Source: Haloferax sp. Atlit-12N (GTDB lineage: Archaea > Halobacteriota > Halobacteria > Halobacteriales > Haloferacaceae). From it: a stretch of 64,000 nt of DNA. Positions 42,462 through 51,779 of the stretch are shown in pieces. The translations under genes and the position numbers were made by a program. The notes below the pieces were generated by a model. That model was not told the DNA's origin, searched no databases, and was given only the letters and a program-made list of their open reading frames with translations. How positions within the stretch are numbered: the stretch's first letter is position 1; every line of letters starts with the position of its first letter. Location: NCBI RefSeq assembly GCF_003383095.1, contig NZ_PSYW01000002.1:744001-808000 (forward strand), read 5' to 3'.

Positions 42462-43991
42462 TTAGCGACCATATTCTAAAACTTTCCGTGTGAATCGGAG
42501 GTCTCTTCCAACCTTTTTCTCAAATTTGTCCAAGAGAACCATATCCGTATCTTCAATACTATTTGTAAGAATCACCGAAGAAAGGACCAATAATGTCGTC
42601 ATAGCTGCCATAGTAATTATAGATATAATTGGCTTTGATAAATTAATTTGATTATGAATAAAATACGTTAACACGGTGCTCAATAATATTGGTTTAACAA
42701 TATTAGAGGAAAACGGAGTCACACCAACTCTCTCGTATATTAAATACAGCTCAATGACATTATATACAGTATATCCTGCCACAGTTGCGAGTGCTGCACC
42801 AGCAATTCCATAGGCTGGGATGAATATTAAGTTGAGAGTGAAATTTGCAACCACACCACCAATTCCAGAAACGAATTCAATTCGGGTATTTTTTATTGCT
42901 TGTACCATATCGCCATTAGGACCCGTAAGTGATCGGACAAACAAACCTCCACAGAGAATAGCAAGTGGGAGTGCTGCACTTTCATAAGCTGGACCGAAGA
43001 GGAAATTCACAATTCTATCTGATTCGAAAACAAAAACTAACACAACTGGTAGTGTGAGTATAACCGACCACTTTGTAATTGTTGTGAATAATTGGTCTAA
43101 CTCAGTCTGGTTACCCTGCTCGAATGCTCTCGTTGCTAGTGGCAAGAACAAGAAGCCAAAAGATGAAAGAACAACAGTCGTTGCTTGTCTTAATGGTTGG
43201 ATTGCTCTATAATTCCCAACATTCCCTGCGTCTAAAAAGTAACCAATCATTAGAACATCTAATTGGGATAGAAACAAAAAGATAATCGAACTAAGGGCAA
43301 GAGGCCAAGAAAAACCCAATAGACGGATAAATTCGGATTTGGAAGGGACAGAAAACGAATCCTTGCTGAGAAAACCAGATCTGTGAATAAAGAACCAACC
43401 AAACGCCACAATTATTGATGGAATTGAAATCCAGTACACTATCGCAGTCTTTTCAGATACACCAAGGTGAACAAAACCACCTAAGATTGCTAACCCACCC
43501 ACTCGGGCGGCGATGGACCGAGACAAGACTGTTGCTAAACTCTGTTCTCCGGCACGAAGGATTCCAATTGTAACTTTAGACAGGGGAAACACCACTAAAT
43601 ATGGTGAAATGAGTATTAGACTTCTATTTAAATCAGGGAGGGACATAATCTGAGTGAGGGATCCCGAGAAAAACCAAATCAACAGCATCCCTATCGATCC
43701 GGCTGTAGCGGCGGTTATACTACCTGCTAAAACCATTTCCCAACGTGAAGATTTTCTACTAGCTGTCGAAGAGAACCTCGTAACTCCATCATGAACCCCT
43801 AAAAGTAATATGTTCCCAGAGGTTGACACAATTGTGTAAGCAAGCGCCACACTACCGTAGACTTCTGGTCCTAACTCTCTGGCCAATAGAGTCTCAGCAA
43901 CCAACCCTAATGACCTGCCAATTAGCGAACCAACCATCATCAGCGCAGCACTTCCAGCGATTGAGCTTAGTGAATCAGAAATGTCAGTCAC
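42462..43991 (-). CDS. Wzx-like polysaccharide flippase (MOP superfamily)
   Basis: 509 residues from GTG, with 12-14 membrane segments. SLGLVAETLLARELGPEVYGSVALAYTI near the N-terminus is the conserved start of PST/MATE-type oligosaccharide flippases. It would move the lipid-linked glycan built by the neighbouring transferases to the outer face. The C-terminal 30 residues are soluble and charged (LLDKFEKKVGRDLRFTRKVL). Last gene of the AT-rich block. Confidence 0.85.
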   Translation of the reverse strand: MTDISDSLSSIAGSAALMMVGSLIGRSLGLVAETLLARELGPEVYGSVALAYTIVSTSGNILLLGVHDGVTRFSSTASRKSSRWEMVLAGSITAATAGSIGMLLIWFFSGSLTQIMSLPDLNRSLILISPYLVVFPLSKVTIGILRAGEQSLATVLSRSIAARVGGLAILGGFVHLGVSEKTAIVYWISIPSIIVAFGWFFIHRSGFLSKDSFSVPSKSEFIRLLGFSWPLALSSIIFLFLSQLDVLMIGYFLDAGNVGNYRAIQPLRQATTVVLSSFGFLFLPLATRAFEQGNQTELDQLFTTITKWSVILTLPVVLVFVFESDRIVNFLFGPAYESAALPLAILCGGLFVRSLTGPNGDMVQAIKNTRIEFVSGIGGVVANFTLNLIFIPAYGIAGAALATVAGYTVYNVIELYLIYERVGVTPFSSNIVKPILLSTVLTYFIHNQINLSKPIISIITMAAMTTLLVLSSVILTNSIEDTDMVLLDKFEKKVGRDLRFTRKVLEYGR

Positions 43992-44143
43992 TATTTATAT
44001 ATTCTTTAGCTGATCGTATTTTCAAGTATTCAAACATCCAAGTGAGGCTTTTGAGTATTTATTGCCGTCTAACATGTACCCTGATTGCGTTAGTTCCTAT
44101 CTGCTGGTACTGTGATACCACCGAATAAATACTTCGAATAGGA

Positions 44144-45388
44144 CTACTCGTCGAGCGAACCCAACAGGAACGACCCGAACACCATCTGCAACCCGACCAC
44201 CACGGCCACGGTCGCAACCACGTCGGCAACCGCGATAGGCAGCGCACTGAACCCGCTCGTCACCCACGTAAAGGCCAGGTAGCCACCGTAGGCGAGCCCA
44301 GCAAGGAACACGAGCGAGCCGATCGTCGCCCCTCTCTCAAGCGAAATCCGCTTCGTGAACCACGTCGTAAACGGATCCGACGCACCACGAACCGGATCCG
44401 AAGACACCGTCGAGAACGCCCCGAACAGCATCAACTGGAAGCCAGCGAGCGTCAACAACCCACCACCAATCCCGGTGTGAATGCCGAACTGCGCGCCGCC
44501 AAGCTCCACACCACTCCACGCCATCACCAGCGCCAGCACACCAACCACAGACAACCCGAACCCAGGTGCAGAGAACAGGTAGCCGGGCGCATTCACGAGC
44601 ATAAACCGAACGTGTCGCCAGCCATCGGGGAAGCTCTCGAGGTTGGCCTCACCCTCACGGGGATGGTAGGTAATCGGCTTCTCTTCGATCTCGAGGTCCT
44701 TCGCCCCGGCCTCCATAATCATTTCGCTGGCGAACTCCATGCCCGTCGACGAACACTCCATGGTCTCCCAGGCATCACGCGTGAACACGCGCATCCCACT
44801 GTGCGCGTCACTCACGCCAGCGCCGTAGAACACGTTCAAGAACTTCGTCAACAGCGGGTTGCCGACGTGTTCGTGCAGCGGTGGCATCGACCCGGGCAAG
44901 ATCTCACCTTCAAGCCGCGAGCCCATGGCCATATCCGCATCACCGGAGCGAACCATGTTCAGGAGCTTCGGCAGCTCCTTGAAGTCGTAGGTACAGTCAG
45001 CGTCGCCCATGGCGATGTACTGGCCGCGGACGCGCTCGAAGGCGTACAGGTAGGCGTACCCGTAGCCCTTGCCGTCGGGTTCGATGACGACCGCACCATT
45101 CTCTGCCGCAATCTCGGGCGTGCGGTCGTCCGAACTGTCGGCGACGACGACCTCGCCGTAGATCTGCATGTCCTCGAGGGCGGCTTTGACCCACTCGATA
45201 CACTGGGCGATGCCACCTTCTTCGTTGAGGGTGGGCATCACGACCGAGAGCGTCGGCGTGATGTCGCTGTCTGCGGACAACAGCAACTCATCACCACTGA
45301 GTTGGATATCCGATGCTGACGTTTCGCTCGTTCCATTACCCAGCTGTTTTGCACGCTGGGGTTCGTTGTGTGCGCTTGACGTTCCCAT
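44144..45388 (-). CDS. AglJ/AglD-type dolichyl-phosphate glycosyltransferase (GT2)
   Basis: 414 residues from ATG 45388; the extension to 45445 is not favoured. GT2 domain at about 50-280: VVMPTLNEEGGIAQCIEWV, VVADSSDDRTPEIA, and the DxD-like GDADCTYDF. HSGMRVFTRDAWETM is typical of dolichol-phosphate mannose/glucose synthases. Four C-terminal membrane helices follow. Such enzymes charge dolichol phosphate with the first or a late sugar of archaeal N-glycans. The gene is GC-rich, so it belongs to the older core of the glycosylation locus. Confidence 0.85.
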   Translation of the reverse strand: MGTSSAHNEPQRAKQLGNGTSETSASDIQLSGDELLLSADSDITPTLSVVMPTLNEEGGIAQCIEWVKAALEDMQIYGEVVVADSSDDRTPEIAAENGAVVIEPDGKGYGYAYLYAFERVRGQYIAMGDADCTYDFKELPKLLNMVRSGDADMAMGSRLEGEILPGSMPPLHEHVGNPLLTKFLNVFYGAGVSDAHSGMRVFTRDAWETMECSSTGMEFASEMIMEAGAKDLEIEEKPITYHPREGEANLESFPDGWRHVRFMLVNAPGYLFSAPGFGLSVVGVLALVMAWSGVELGGAQFGIHTGIGGGLLTLAGFQLMLFGAFSTVSSDPVRGASDPFTTWFTKRISLERGATIGSLVFLAGLAYGGYLAFTWVTSGFSALPIAVADVVATVAVVVGLQMVFGSFLLGSLDE

Positions 45389-45559
45389 AGAGGTTGACCA
45401 CCTGTTGTGAGGCACCGCCGAATCACTGTGCAGTGTTCGGTGCACTCGACGAACGGTTTCTATTGTGTTGACTCGGAGAGCCTCGTAAAGAGTTTATCGT
45501 CTGAGCACTCTGTGTAGACAGAATATAATATTGATAATATATATGCGAAAACAATTTCG

Positions 45560-46156
45560 ATGAGTGAGTTTATGGGTGGGACGTGCCTCCATCGGCGTGT
45601 GTATCCCCTTGGCCACCTCGCACTCGGCTATCTCTCCGTCGTGGCCTTCGCTCGCGTGCGTGACTGGGAGTTCCAGTACCCCCACGGGAAGTTCCGATAC
45701 CCTCACGGCCTGACGCTCGCGCTCCTCGCCATAGGGACGCAACTGCCGGACATTATCGACAAGCCGCTGGCCTACGCGGGCGTGCTCCCGAACGGGCGGT
45801 CGCTCGCGCATTCACTCCTAATACTCACCCCGGTCGTCTTCCTTGGTGTCCGGTATCTCACACACAAGGGCTACGGCACCGAAGCGCGCGTCCTCGCGGT
45901 CGCAATCGCATCACACATCCTTGGCGACTCGTATCTCCTCGTCTTCCGCCAGGAGTGGCGCGAACTCGGCTTTCTGTTGTGGCCCGTCGTGCCCGGCCTC
46001 CAGTACCCGAGCGACGACATCGCCCCGTGGGCGCGGATTCTCAACGCCGGCTTCGACAGCCCGCAACTGCAGTTCCAGTATCTGCTGTTCGCCGGTGCCG
46101 TGGCCATCTGGCTCGTGAGCGTCTATCGACGACGCCGGCGTCGAGCGTCGACGTGA
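45560..46156 (+). CDS. DUF457-like membrane-bound metal-dependent hydrolase
   Basis: 198 residues. PLGHLALGYL near residue 17, LLAIGTQLPDIIDKPLAY, RSLAHSLLIL and IASHILGDSYLLV give the His/Asp pattern of the YdjM/DUF457 membrane hydrolase family (GH, LPDxxDK, HS, H-LGD). Several helices cross the membrane, and the C-terminus is Arg-rich (YRRRRRRAST). Substrate unknown. It is divergent to the AglJ-type gene, with A/T-rich promoter sequence between. Confidence 0.8.
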   Translation: MSEFMGGTCLHRRVYPLGHLALGYLSVVAFARVRDWEFQYPHGKFRYPHGLTLALLAIGTQLPDIIDKPLAYAGVLPNGRSLAHSLLILTPVVFLGVRYLTHKGYGTEARVLAVAIASHILGDSYLLVFRQEWRELGFLLWPVVPGLQYPSDDIAPWARILNAGFDSPQLQFQYLLFAGAVAIWLVSVYRRRRRRAST

Positions 46157-46545
46157 CGACGCAATAGTGTAACGACCATATGTTTGTTTCACAAGTTGGC
46201 GACGAGAACAGTTAGAATACCAACTATTTTGTCCCATAATAACATACACCATTATTGGGGGAGGAGTAAGTTGTCAGCTCGGCACCCAACATCGAACGAC
46301 GACTGAGTCCCTGCGTGACCACCACAGCGGTCGGTGGGTCACCAACACGGGACGCTTGCAGACGTGGATTGGTTCCCGCGGTCTCCACTCGGTGGTTGGC
46401 GTGCGTGTCGACGACGACCGCATTGTATCGCAGTCGGCGTCGATCTCGTGCGAACACGGGTTGGTGCAATCCCAATCGATATACTCGTGCTTCTGGTAGT
46501 CAAGGCTAGGAGCACGCGCGTACGACACACGCTCTCAGCCACCCT
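46157..46545. other. Non-coding stretch
   Basis: No supported gene. An A/T-rich part (46165-46262) could hold promoters. The remaining frames are short and lack protein-like composition. I see no repeat or hairpin of note. Confidence 0.4.
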
Positions 46546-46701
46546 ATGATCGACGAGTCAACGACGATTGGCCGTTGTCCGGACTGCGAGACGGAGCTTC
46601 ACGAGTATCACGTGCTAATCGAGTTCGAGACGGAAGACGACGAGACTGGCCTGTTCGCGGACTGTCCCGAGTGTGATGATGTCGTTCGGCTGAATCGGTG
46701 A
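46546..46701 (+). CDS. 51-residue zinc-ribbon protein
   Basis: MIDESTTIGRCPDCETELHE... from ATG 46546 to TGA 46699-46701. CPDC and CPEC pairs (residues 11-14 and 40-43) form one zinc ribbon. The acidic middle (FETEDDETG) is typical of haloarchaeal micro-proteins of this kind. Function unknown, possibly nucleic-acid binding or a regulatory partner. Confidence 0.65.
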   Translation: MIDESTTIGRCPDCETELHEYHVLIEFETEDDETGLFADCPECDDVVRLNR

Positions 46702-46806
46702 CGTTCGCTTCCTTGTGGTATCTGTGAGGTGTGTCTGCGGCTGTGCGTGACGGCACGGTGAATTCTCTCTGGGTCTGATGCGCTCACGAAAAATCTGAAA
46801 GGTCGT

Positions 46807-47232
46807 TTAGCCGTTGTAGGTCCACTTCTGCAGGGTCGCAGAGTTAGACCCGGATTCCGAGGTCCAGACAACGCGGACGGTTTCGCCACCAGTGAGAGTA
46901 TCTTTCACTTCGAGGGTGACTGGCGTACCCGCAGTGACAGTAGTAGTCCAGGGAGTCGTGGTTTGAGTGGTGTTCAGTGCGTCACCAGCGACAGAGAGCC
47001 TTGCGTCATCAATCGCTTCCCCGCTCTCGTGAGTGACGACGAGATCGTACTGGGCGTTGTCGTAATCGAAGCTAAAACTCGCCTGCGGGGCGGTGTCGCC
47101 GACTTGGTCGCCGAGGCCGAGGACGAACGTCCCGATGACGGCCGCGAGGATGACGGTAATCGCGACCATCAGAATCACGCCGATAACCGGCGAAACAGCG
47201 GAGTCGTCTTTGAAGAGGTGTGTAAGTTGCAT
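46807..47232 (-). CDS. Type IV pilin (archaeal DUF1628/PilA-like)
   Basis: 141 residues from ATG 47232. The short charged leader [20 protein letters not shown] has the archaeal prepilin site (after DDSA or nearby), followed by a 25-residue hydrophobic H-domain ([20 protein letters not shown]). The mature C-terminal part is beta-rich ([20 protein letters not shown]). Processed by PibD-type peptidase and assembled into adhesion pili. The frame extends upstream to 47424, but that part has no pilin leader. Confidence 0.9.
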   Translation of the reverse strand: MQLTHLFKDDSAVSPVIGVILMVAITVILAAVIGTFVLGLGDQVGDTAPQASFSFDYDNAQYDLVVTHESGEAIDDARLSVAGDALNTTQTTTPWTTTVTAGTPVTLEVKDTLTGGETVRVVWTSESGSNSATLQKWTYNG

Positions 47233-47544
47233 TGTGTATCTCCTATGCCCGAGCAGATTGCCATCGACGCGTAGTCGACGCGTGTCGCATGCAGCGAACA
47301 GATGATGGTACCTGTTGCATGCCCGCGACCCCTGTGGGCTTACAACCAAACATATGTTGGGCATGCTAATAAAGATAGATTGAGTGACTTTCTCATAGCA
47401 TGGTATAATCACAAAGACAGACAATTCGTGGGAGAACCCATCGAACCAACCCAGCAGAACCGCGTTAACGAGTCGCGATTATCACGCTCGTCCTGAATGT
47501 ATCGAATCGCGATAGTTATCTCTGAGCAACACGTCCGGACTCTC

Positions 47545-48324
47545 ATGCCGCTTGCGACGGAGCCAGCAGTCGCGCGGACGTACGCAACGCCGGTCGCCGA
47601 CCCGTGGGAGTACGTACTGCAGTATCGTGAGACGTTGGACTACGCCGCGGCCAACCCCAACAAGGGGTCGACCGCGGTCAGCACCGCGCTGGGTCTCCCG
47701 CGGAGTCGCGTCCGCGAGTGGATGGACGGAAGCGTCCCGGACGTGGTCCGCGGGCTGAACACGGCCATCGAACGCGGGTGGGTCCCCGACTCACTCCGCC
47801 AGCCGGCCGCCCGCGCGCTCAATCGACTCGTCGCCGCGGTGTTCGCGACGGGGAGCATCGCCCTGGAGAACTACCGGCCGTCGTTCGTCGTCGACGAGGC
47901 GACCCGCGACACCGTCGCCGACGCGCTCACGACACTTGGTACGGGCCACCGGACGATTCACACCGACGACGAGCGACGTGCGACTGAACTCGTCCCGCGA
48001 CGCGACGCCGCAGTGTTGGGTCGCGTGCTCGCCGCGGCCGGCGCGCCGGTCGGTCCGAAAGCCCAACTGGAGGCGCTTTCGCTTCCCGCGTACCTCGACG
48101 ACGCGCCGCTGTCGATACAGGTCGATTTCGTCGAGGTGTACGTCGACAGTCGGGGGACCGAACTCGACGGGAAGGCGACGACCCCGCTGCTCGAACAGCG
48201 AAACGATGCGTTTCGTCGTGAACTCGCGGCGCTCGTCTCGCGGGTGACCGACGAACCCGTCTCGGTCGGCACCAACGGCGTGTATCTGTCGGCGACGGCC
48301 GCGCGCCGACTCGGCGTGCGGTGA
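47545..48324 (+). CDS. HTH protein with a degenerate LAGLIDADG-like fold
   Basis: 259 residues from ATG 47545; the frame extends to 47497. The first 70 residues hold an HTH (GSTAVSTALGLPRSRVREWM). The rest looks like the DNA-binding fold of homing endonucleases: LNRLVAAVFATGSIALENYR (where LAGLIDADG enzymes have an acidic residue, here FATGS) and a second similar part, PLSIQVDFVEVYVDSRGTEL. The missing acid suggests a non-cutting regulator. Similar proteins are widespread in haloarchaea as hypotheticals. Confidence 0.6.
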   Translation: MPLATEPAVARTYATPVADPWEYVLQYRETLDYAAANPNKGSTAVSTALGLPRSRVREWMDGSVPDVVRGLNTAIERGWVPDSLRQPAARALNRLVAAVFATGSIALENYRPSFVVDEATRDTVADALTTLGTGHRTIHTDDERRATELVPRRDAAVLGRVLAAAGAPVGPKAQLEALSLPAYLDDAPLSIQVDFVEVYVDSRGTELDGKATTPLLEQRNDAFRRELAALVSRVTDEPVSVGTNGVYLSATAARRLGVR

Positions 48325-48860
48325 GTTCCGGGGAACCCAGACTGTGGTGTCGACTACTCAAGTCGAGATACATTCTCAATAACTGAGTAAATCGACTTGG
48401 TGGTGGTGAATTCAAACCCATCAACCACAGTAACCCAATAAAATTTCCCACAGAATTCGATAGTCAGATTTTTCTACCGTGGATTGTAGAATTTTGTTTC
48501 ATTATACGAGGAGAAGACATCGACGGCCCTCGATCGGAAATATGTTGGACAACAGGTTATATTCAGATCATCACACAGAACATACATAGCCTAATCGAAC
48601 TGTCTGCCCGGGCGAGTGCGTCGGGGGAACACTCCCTCGGAGGTCCTATGCAGGATACGATAATCGTCTGCATACTGATTGACCGCGAACACGAACTCGG
48701 CTGGGCGGCGTCCCAGTTCACGCGAAGTGACCACCATCGAGTTGCTCCGCCCGGTGTGATGACGCTGACCGAGACCAAACGGGACGCGTCGCTGTCACGG
48801 GTGGCCCATCGCTAGGAGATTGTAATCCTCGAGAGGAGAGAACGGCGTCAATCGACGGTG
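48325..48860. other. Non-coding stretch, moderately AT-rich
   Basis: No supported gene. A 55-codon frame at 48648-48815 (plus strand) is the longest with any protein-like features, but has no hydrophobic core or motif. Composition is lower in GC than flanking genes. It may be a decayed gene or regulatory region. Confidence 0.35.
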
Positions 48861-49007
48861 CTAGTCCGACTGGTCGGTCACGCCGTCGCACGCACAGAGT
48901 TGCAGCGCATTCCGAAGGTGGAAGTCCTTCTCGACGGGATCGTCTGTTTCGAGCGCTTTTCGCAGGTGGACTTTCGTCTGCTCGACGAACGACGCCGGTT
49001 CACTCAT
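48861..49007 (-). CDS. Short acidic protein with Cys pair
   Basis: 48 residues from ATG 49007 (MSEPASFVEQTKVHLRKALE...). One amphipathic helix (FVEQTKVHLRKALETDDPVEKDFHLRNALQL) ends in LCACDG. The pattern recurs as a small conserved protein in haloarchaea, as far as I recall. An upstream in-frame start at 49049 adds poorly conserved residues. Function unknown. Confidence 0.55.
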   Translation of the reverse strand: MSEPASFVEQTKVHLRKALETDDPVEKDFHLRNALQLCACDGVTDQSD

Positions 49008-49221
49008 CGCTCCCGGTGTCGGTGTCACTAGCAGGTGTTCGGAGGCCAACCACGGTCCAGTCTACGTGAGGGTCGGGTTGTTGAAACATACCACTCATGT
49101 TGCCTAGCTAACCTTATTCTCAAAAGTGTTTCTAGACGATTGCTGTCCCTATAGCCGTGTCTCAGTAGGTTTCGATACGAATGTAGACGGCCAGGTCCAC
49201 AAACAGTCAGTCGACACCCGC

Positions 49222-50373
49222 TCACCACTCGGCGAGTCGGCCGTCGTCGTGATGCCAGACGGGGTTGTACCAGTTGACCTCGCCTTGGGAGCGCTCGCGG
49301 ACGTACGCCTCGTCCACGTCGATACCCAGTCCCGGGCCGGTCGGTCGCTTGACGAAGCCGTCGTCGAAGTCGAACTGGTGGGGGTCGTCGAGATACGCGA
49401 GGCCGACGCTCTCGGATGGGTCGTGGAGGCCGAGGTCCTGTTCCTGCATCACCGCGCTGTGGGAGGCGAAGCCGGCTTGGAGGTTCGCCGCGAAGGCGAC
49501 CGGGCTCAACGGACAATGTGGGACGACGGACACGTCGAACGCCTCGGCCATCGTCATCACCTTCCGGAGTTCGGTGATGCCGCCGACGTGGGTGACGTCC
49601 GGCTGGAGCACCGACACCGACCCCTCGGTCAACAGCGGCTTGAAATCGTAGCGAGAGTAGAATCGCTCGCCGGTCGCGAGCGGGGTGGTCGTCCCCTCGG
49701 CGAGGGCGGCGAGCGCCTCGGAGTGCTCGGGGCGGACGGGCTGGTCGATGAACATCAGGCCGTAGGGTTCGAGCGCCTCGACCAACTGCGAGGCCATTGA
49801 CTTCGAGACGCGCCCGTGGAAGTCGACGCCGAGGTTGAGGTCGTCGCCAAGCGCCTCCCGAACGGCGGCGACGCGCTTGCGGGCGGTCTCGACGGCGGCC
49901 GGCGGCTCCAGCGGGCCGAACTCGTTGGTCGCGTTCATCTTGAGCGCCGTGTACCCCTGGTCGCGCCGCTGAATCGCCTCTTTGGCGACTTCTTCCGGCG
50001 TCTCGCCGCCGACCCACTGGTGGACGGGCATCCGGTCGCGGACGTGGCCGCCGAGGAGGTCGTACACCGGTGCGTCGTAGTGCTTGCCCTTGATATCCCA
50101 CAGCGCGTGGTCGATGCCGGACAGCGCGCTCATGAGGACCGGCCCACCGCGATAGTACCCGCTTTGGTACAGCTTTCGCCAATGATACTCGGTCCGAAGC
50201 GGGTCTTCGCCCAACAGGTACACCTCCACGAGTTCCTCCACCGCGGCCCGGACCGTCCGAAGGCGACCCTGCACGATGGGCTCACCCCAGCCGACGAGGC
50301 CGTCGCTCGTCTCTAATTTGAGCAGGAGCCACCGCGGAGGCACCGCAAACAGTTCGTAGTCCGTGATGTGCAT
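49222..50373 (-). CDS. D-galactonate dehydratase-like enolase-superfamily enzyme
   Basis: 383 residues from ATG 50373 (MHITDYELFAVPPRWLLLKL). The DgoD-type pattern is clear: VGWGEPIVQGR, YRGGPVLMSALSGIDHALWDIKG, VDFHGRVSK (metal Asp and catalytic His), ATGERFYSR (metal Glu) and VVPHCPLSPVA (second His). The central metal-ligand motif reads FIDQP, where most relatives have FIEEP or FIEQP. It dehydrates a sugar acid to a 2-keto-3-deoxy acid; galactonate is best supported, but haloarchaeal xylonate and gluconate dehydratases belong to the same superfamily. Last gene of the sugar operon. Confidence 0.8.
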   Translation of the reverse strand: MHITDYELFAVPPRWLLLKLETSDGLVGWGEPIVQGRLRTVRAAVEELVEVYLLGEDPLRTEYHWRKLYQSGYYRGGPVLMSALSGIDHALWDIKGKHYDAPVYDLLGGHVRDRMPVHQWVGGETPEEVAKEAIQRRDQGYTALKMNATNEFGPLEPPAAVETARKRVAAVREALGDDLNLGVDFHGRVSKSMASQLVEALEPYGLMFIDQPVRPEHSEALAALAEGTTTPLATGERFYSRYDFKPLLTEGSVSVLQPDVTHVGGITELRKVMTMAEAFDVSVVPHCPLSPVAFAANLQAGFASHSAVMQEQDLGLHDPSESVGLAYLDDPHQFDFDDGFVKRPTGPGLGIDVDEAYVRERSQGEVNWYNPVWHHDDGRLAEW

Positions 50374-50473
50374 GGTCGCACAACCCGGAGAAGCTACTTC
50401 AATTGAAGGGAGGAGTGTCCGATTGACGGCGGGGCCGTGAGCGTGAGGCTGGTCGATATCGGGGCGAGCGTGG

Positions 50474-51643
50474 TCAGTCCGCCTCCGCGTTCGCGTTCGT
50501 AAGCGGGTCCGAGAGCGCACTTTTCGCGTCGTCGGTGAGTTCTCGTTGGTGAATCGTCTCGCCGGTCTGGGTGTCGAACAGGTGGACGTCCGTCGCCGGG
50601 GCGTGCGCGTACAACCGTTCGCCTTCGCTGATGGGTTGTTGTCCGTCGACTTCGACGACGAACGTCTCGTCGTGAGACGCCGCGACCGACCGGACGTACA
50701 CGTACGAGACGCTGCCCATCGGTTCGACGACATCGACGACGACCTCGAAGCCGTTGTCCGTGGGCGCTTCGGAGAGGGTGTAGTCTTCCGGGCGCGCGCC
50801 CAGAGTCACCGCGGTCCGGTCGCCGACGTTCGCCCGCATGCGTTCCGAGAGGTCGTACTCGAAGCCGTCGGCGACGAGCGTGCCGTCTGCGACCTCGCCC
50901 TCGAAGAAATTCATCGACGGCGACCCGATGAAGCCGGCGACGAACCGGTTTGCCGGGCGGTAGAAACACTCCAGCGGCGTGCCGACCTGCTGGAGTTCGC
51001 CGTAGTTGAGGACGACGAGGCGGTCGCCCATCGTCATCGCCTCCGTCTGGTCGTGCGTGACGTACAGCGTCGTCACGCCGAGGTCGTTCTGGAGGCGATT
51101 GATTTCGGTGCGCATCGTCGTCCGGAGCTTCGCGTCGAGGTTCGACAGCGGCTCGTCCATCAGGAACACGTTCGGGTCGCGGACGATGGCGCGACCGAGC
51201 GCGACGCGCTGTTGCTGGCCGCCCGAGAGTTCGCCGGGCGTGTTGTCCAACAGCGACTCGATACCCATCATCTCGGCCGTCTCGGTCACCGTCGCTTCGA
51301 TTTCGTCGGCCGAGAGGTCGGTCGACATCTTGAGCCCGAACGACATGTTCTCCTCGACGGTCATGTTCGGGTACAGCGCGTAGTTCTGGAACACCATCGC
51401 GATGTCCCGCGCACGCGGGCCGAGCTGATTGACGATTTGGTCGCCGATGGACACGTCGCCCTCGGTCTGCGTTTCGAGGCCGGCGACCATCCGCATGAGC
51501 GTGGACTTCCCGCTCCCGGACGGGCCGACGAAGACGACGAACTCGCCGTCTTCGATGTCGAGCGATACGTCGTCGACGGCGACGACCGCGTCGCCACCGT
51601 CGCCGAACTCCTTCGTTACGTCGTCTAGGGTGATACTGGCCAT
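50474..51643 (-). CDS. Sugar ABC transporter ATPase (MalK/UgpC type)
   Basis: 389 residues from ATG 51643. Walker A GPSGSGKST, signature LSGGQQQRVALGRAI, Walker B FLMDEPLSNLDAKLRT and the switch His in YVTHDQTEAMTMGD are all present. The C-terminal TOBE/OB region (GARPEDYTLSEAP and following) is typical of carbohydrate importers. It powers the two permeases encoded just upstream. Confidence 0.93.
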   Translation of the reverse strand: MASITLDDVTKEFGDGGDAVVAVDDVSLDIEDGEFVVFVGPSGSGKSTLMRMVAGLETQTEGDVSIGDQIVNQLGPRARDIAMVFQNYALYPNMTVEENMSFGLKMSTDLSADEIEATVTETAEMMGIESLLDNTPGELSGGQQQRVALGRAIVRDPNVFLMDEPLSNLDAKLRTTMRTEINRLQNDLGVTTLYVTHDQTEAMTMGDRLVVLNYGELQQVGTPLECFYRPANRFVAGFIGSPSMNFFEGEVADGTLVADGFEYDLSERMRANVGDRTAVTLGARPEDYTLSEAPTDNGFEVVVDVVEPMGSVSYVYVRSVAASHDETFVVEVDGQQPISEGERLYAHAPATDVHLFDTQTGETIHQRELTDDAKSALSDPLTNANAEAD

Positions 51644-51779
51644 GAGTGTGTCTCCGTGTTCGTGGTGCGGCTGTCTGCCCCCGCCGCGTGGGTATGGATG
51701 GTGGTGGTGTCGGTGTGATTCACGAGCGATGCGTGCTGTCGTGCCGACGGTCGTCGGCCGTGTGAGAGCCAAGTCAGTG

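Larger units (their letters stand above)
31792..44140. other. AT-rich surface-glycan cassette (genomic island)
   Basis: Base composition changes sharply: from about 31.8 kb to 44.1 kb the DNA is visibly AT-rich, with A/T-ending codons such as AAT, GAA, ATT and TTA. Both flanks are GC-rich. The block contains three GT4 glycosyltransferases, four sulfatase-like enzymes, one polytopic membrane protein and one flippase, and no housekeeping gene. The left edge adjoins mobile and decayed genes. This is a typical horizontally acquired glycan locus (inference from composition and content). Confidence 0.75.

Noticed and set aside
48648-48815. 55-codon plus-strand frame
   Set aside because: No motif, hydrophobic core or promoter; it could not be told from chance.
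49222-50733. 503-codon extension of the dehydratase gene
   Set aside because: The added N-terminus is an antisense-like Ser/Arg/Thr-rich reading overlapping the ATPase gene; the enzyme family starts at the Met at 50373.
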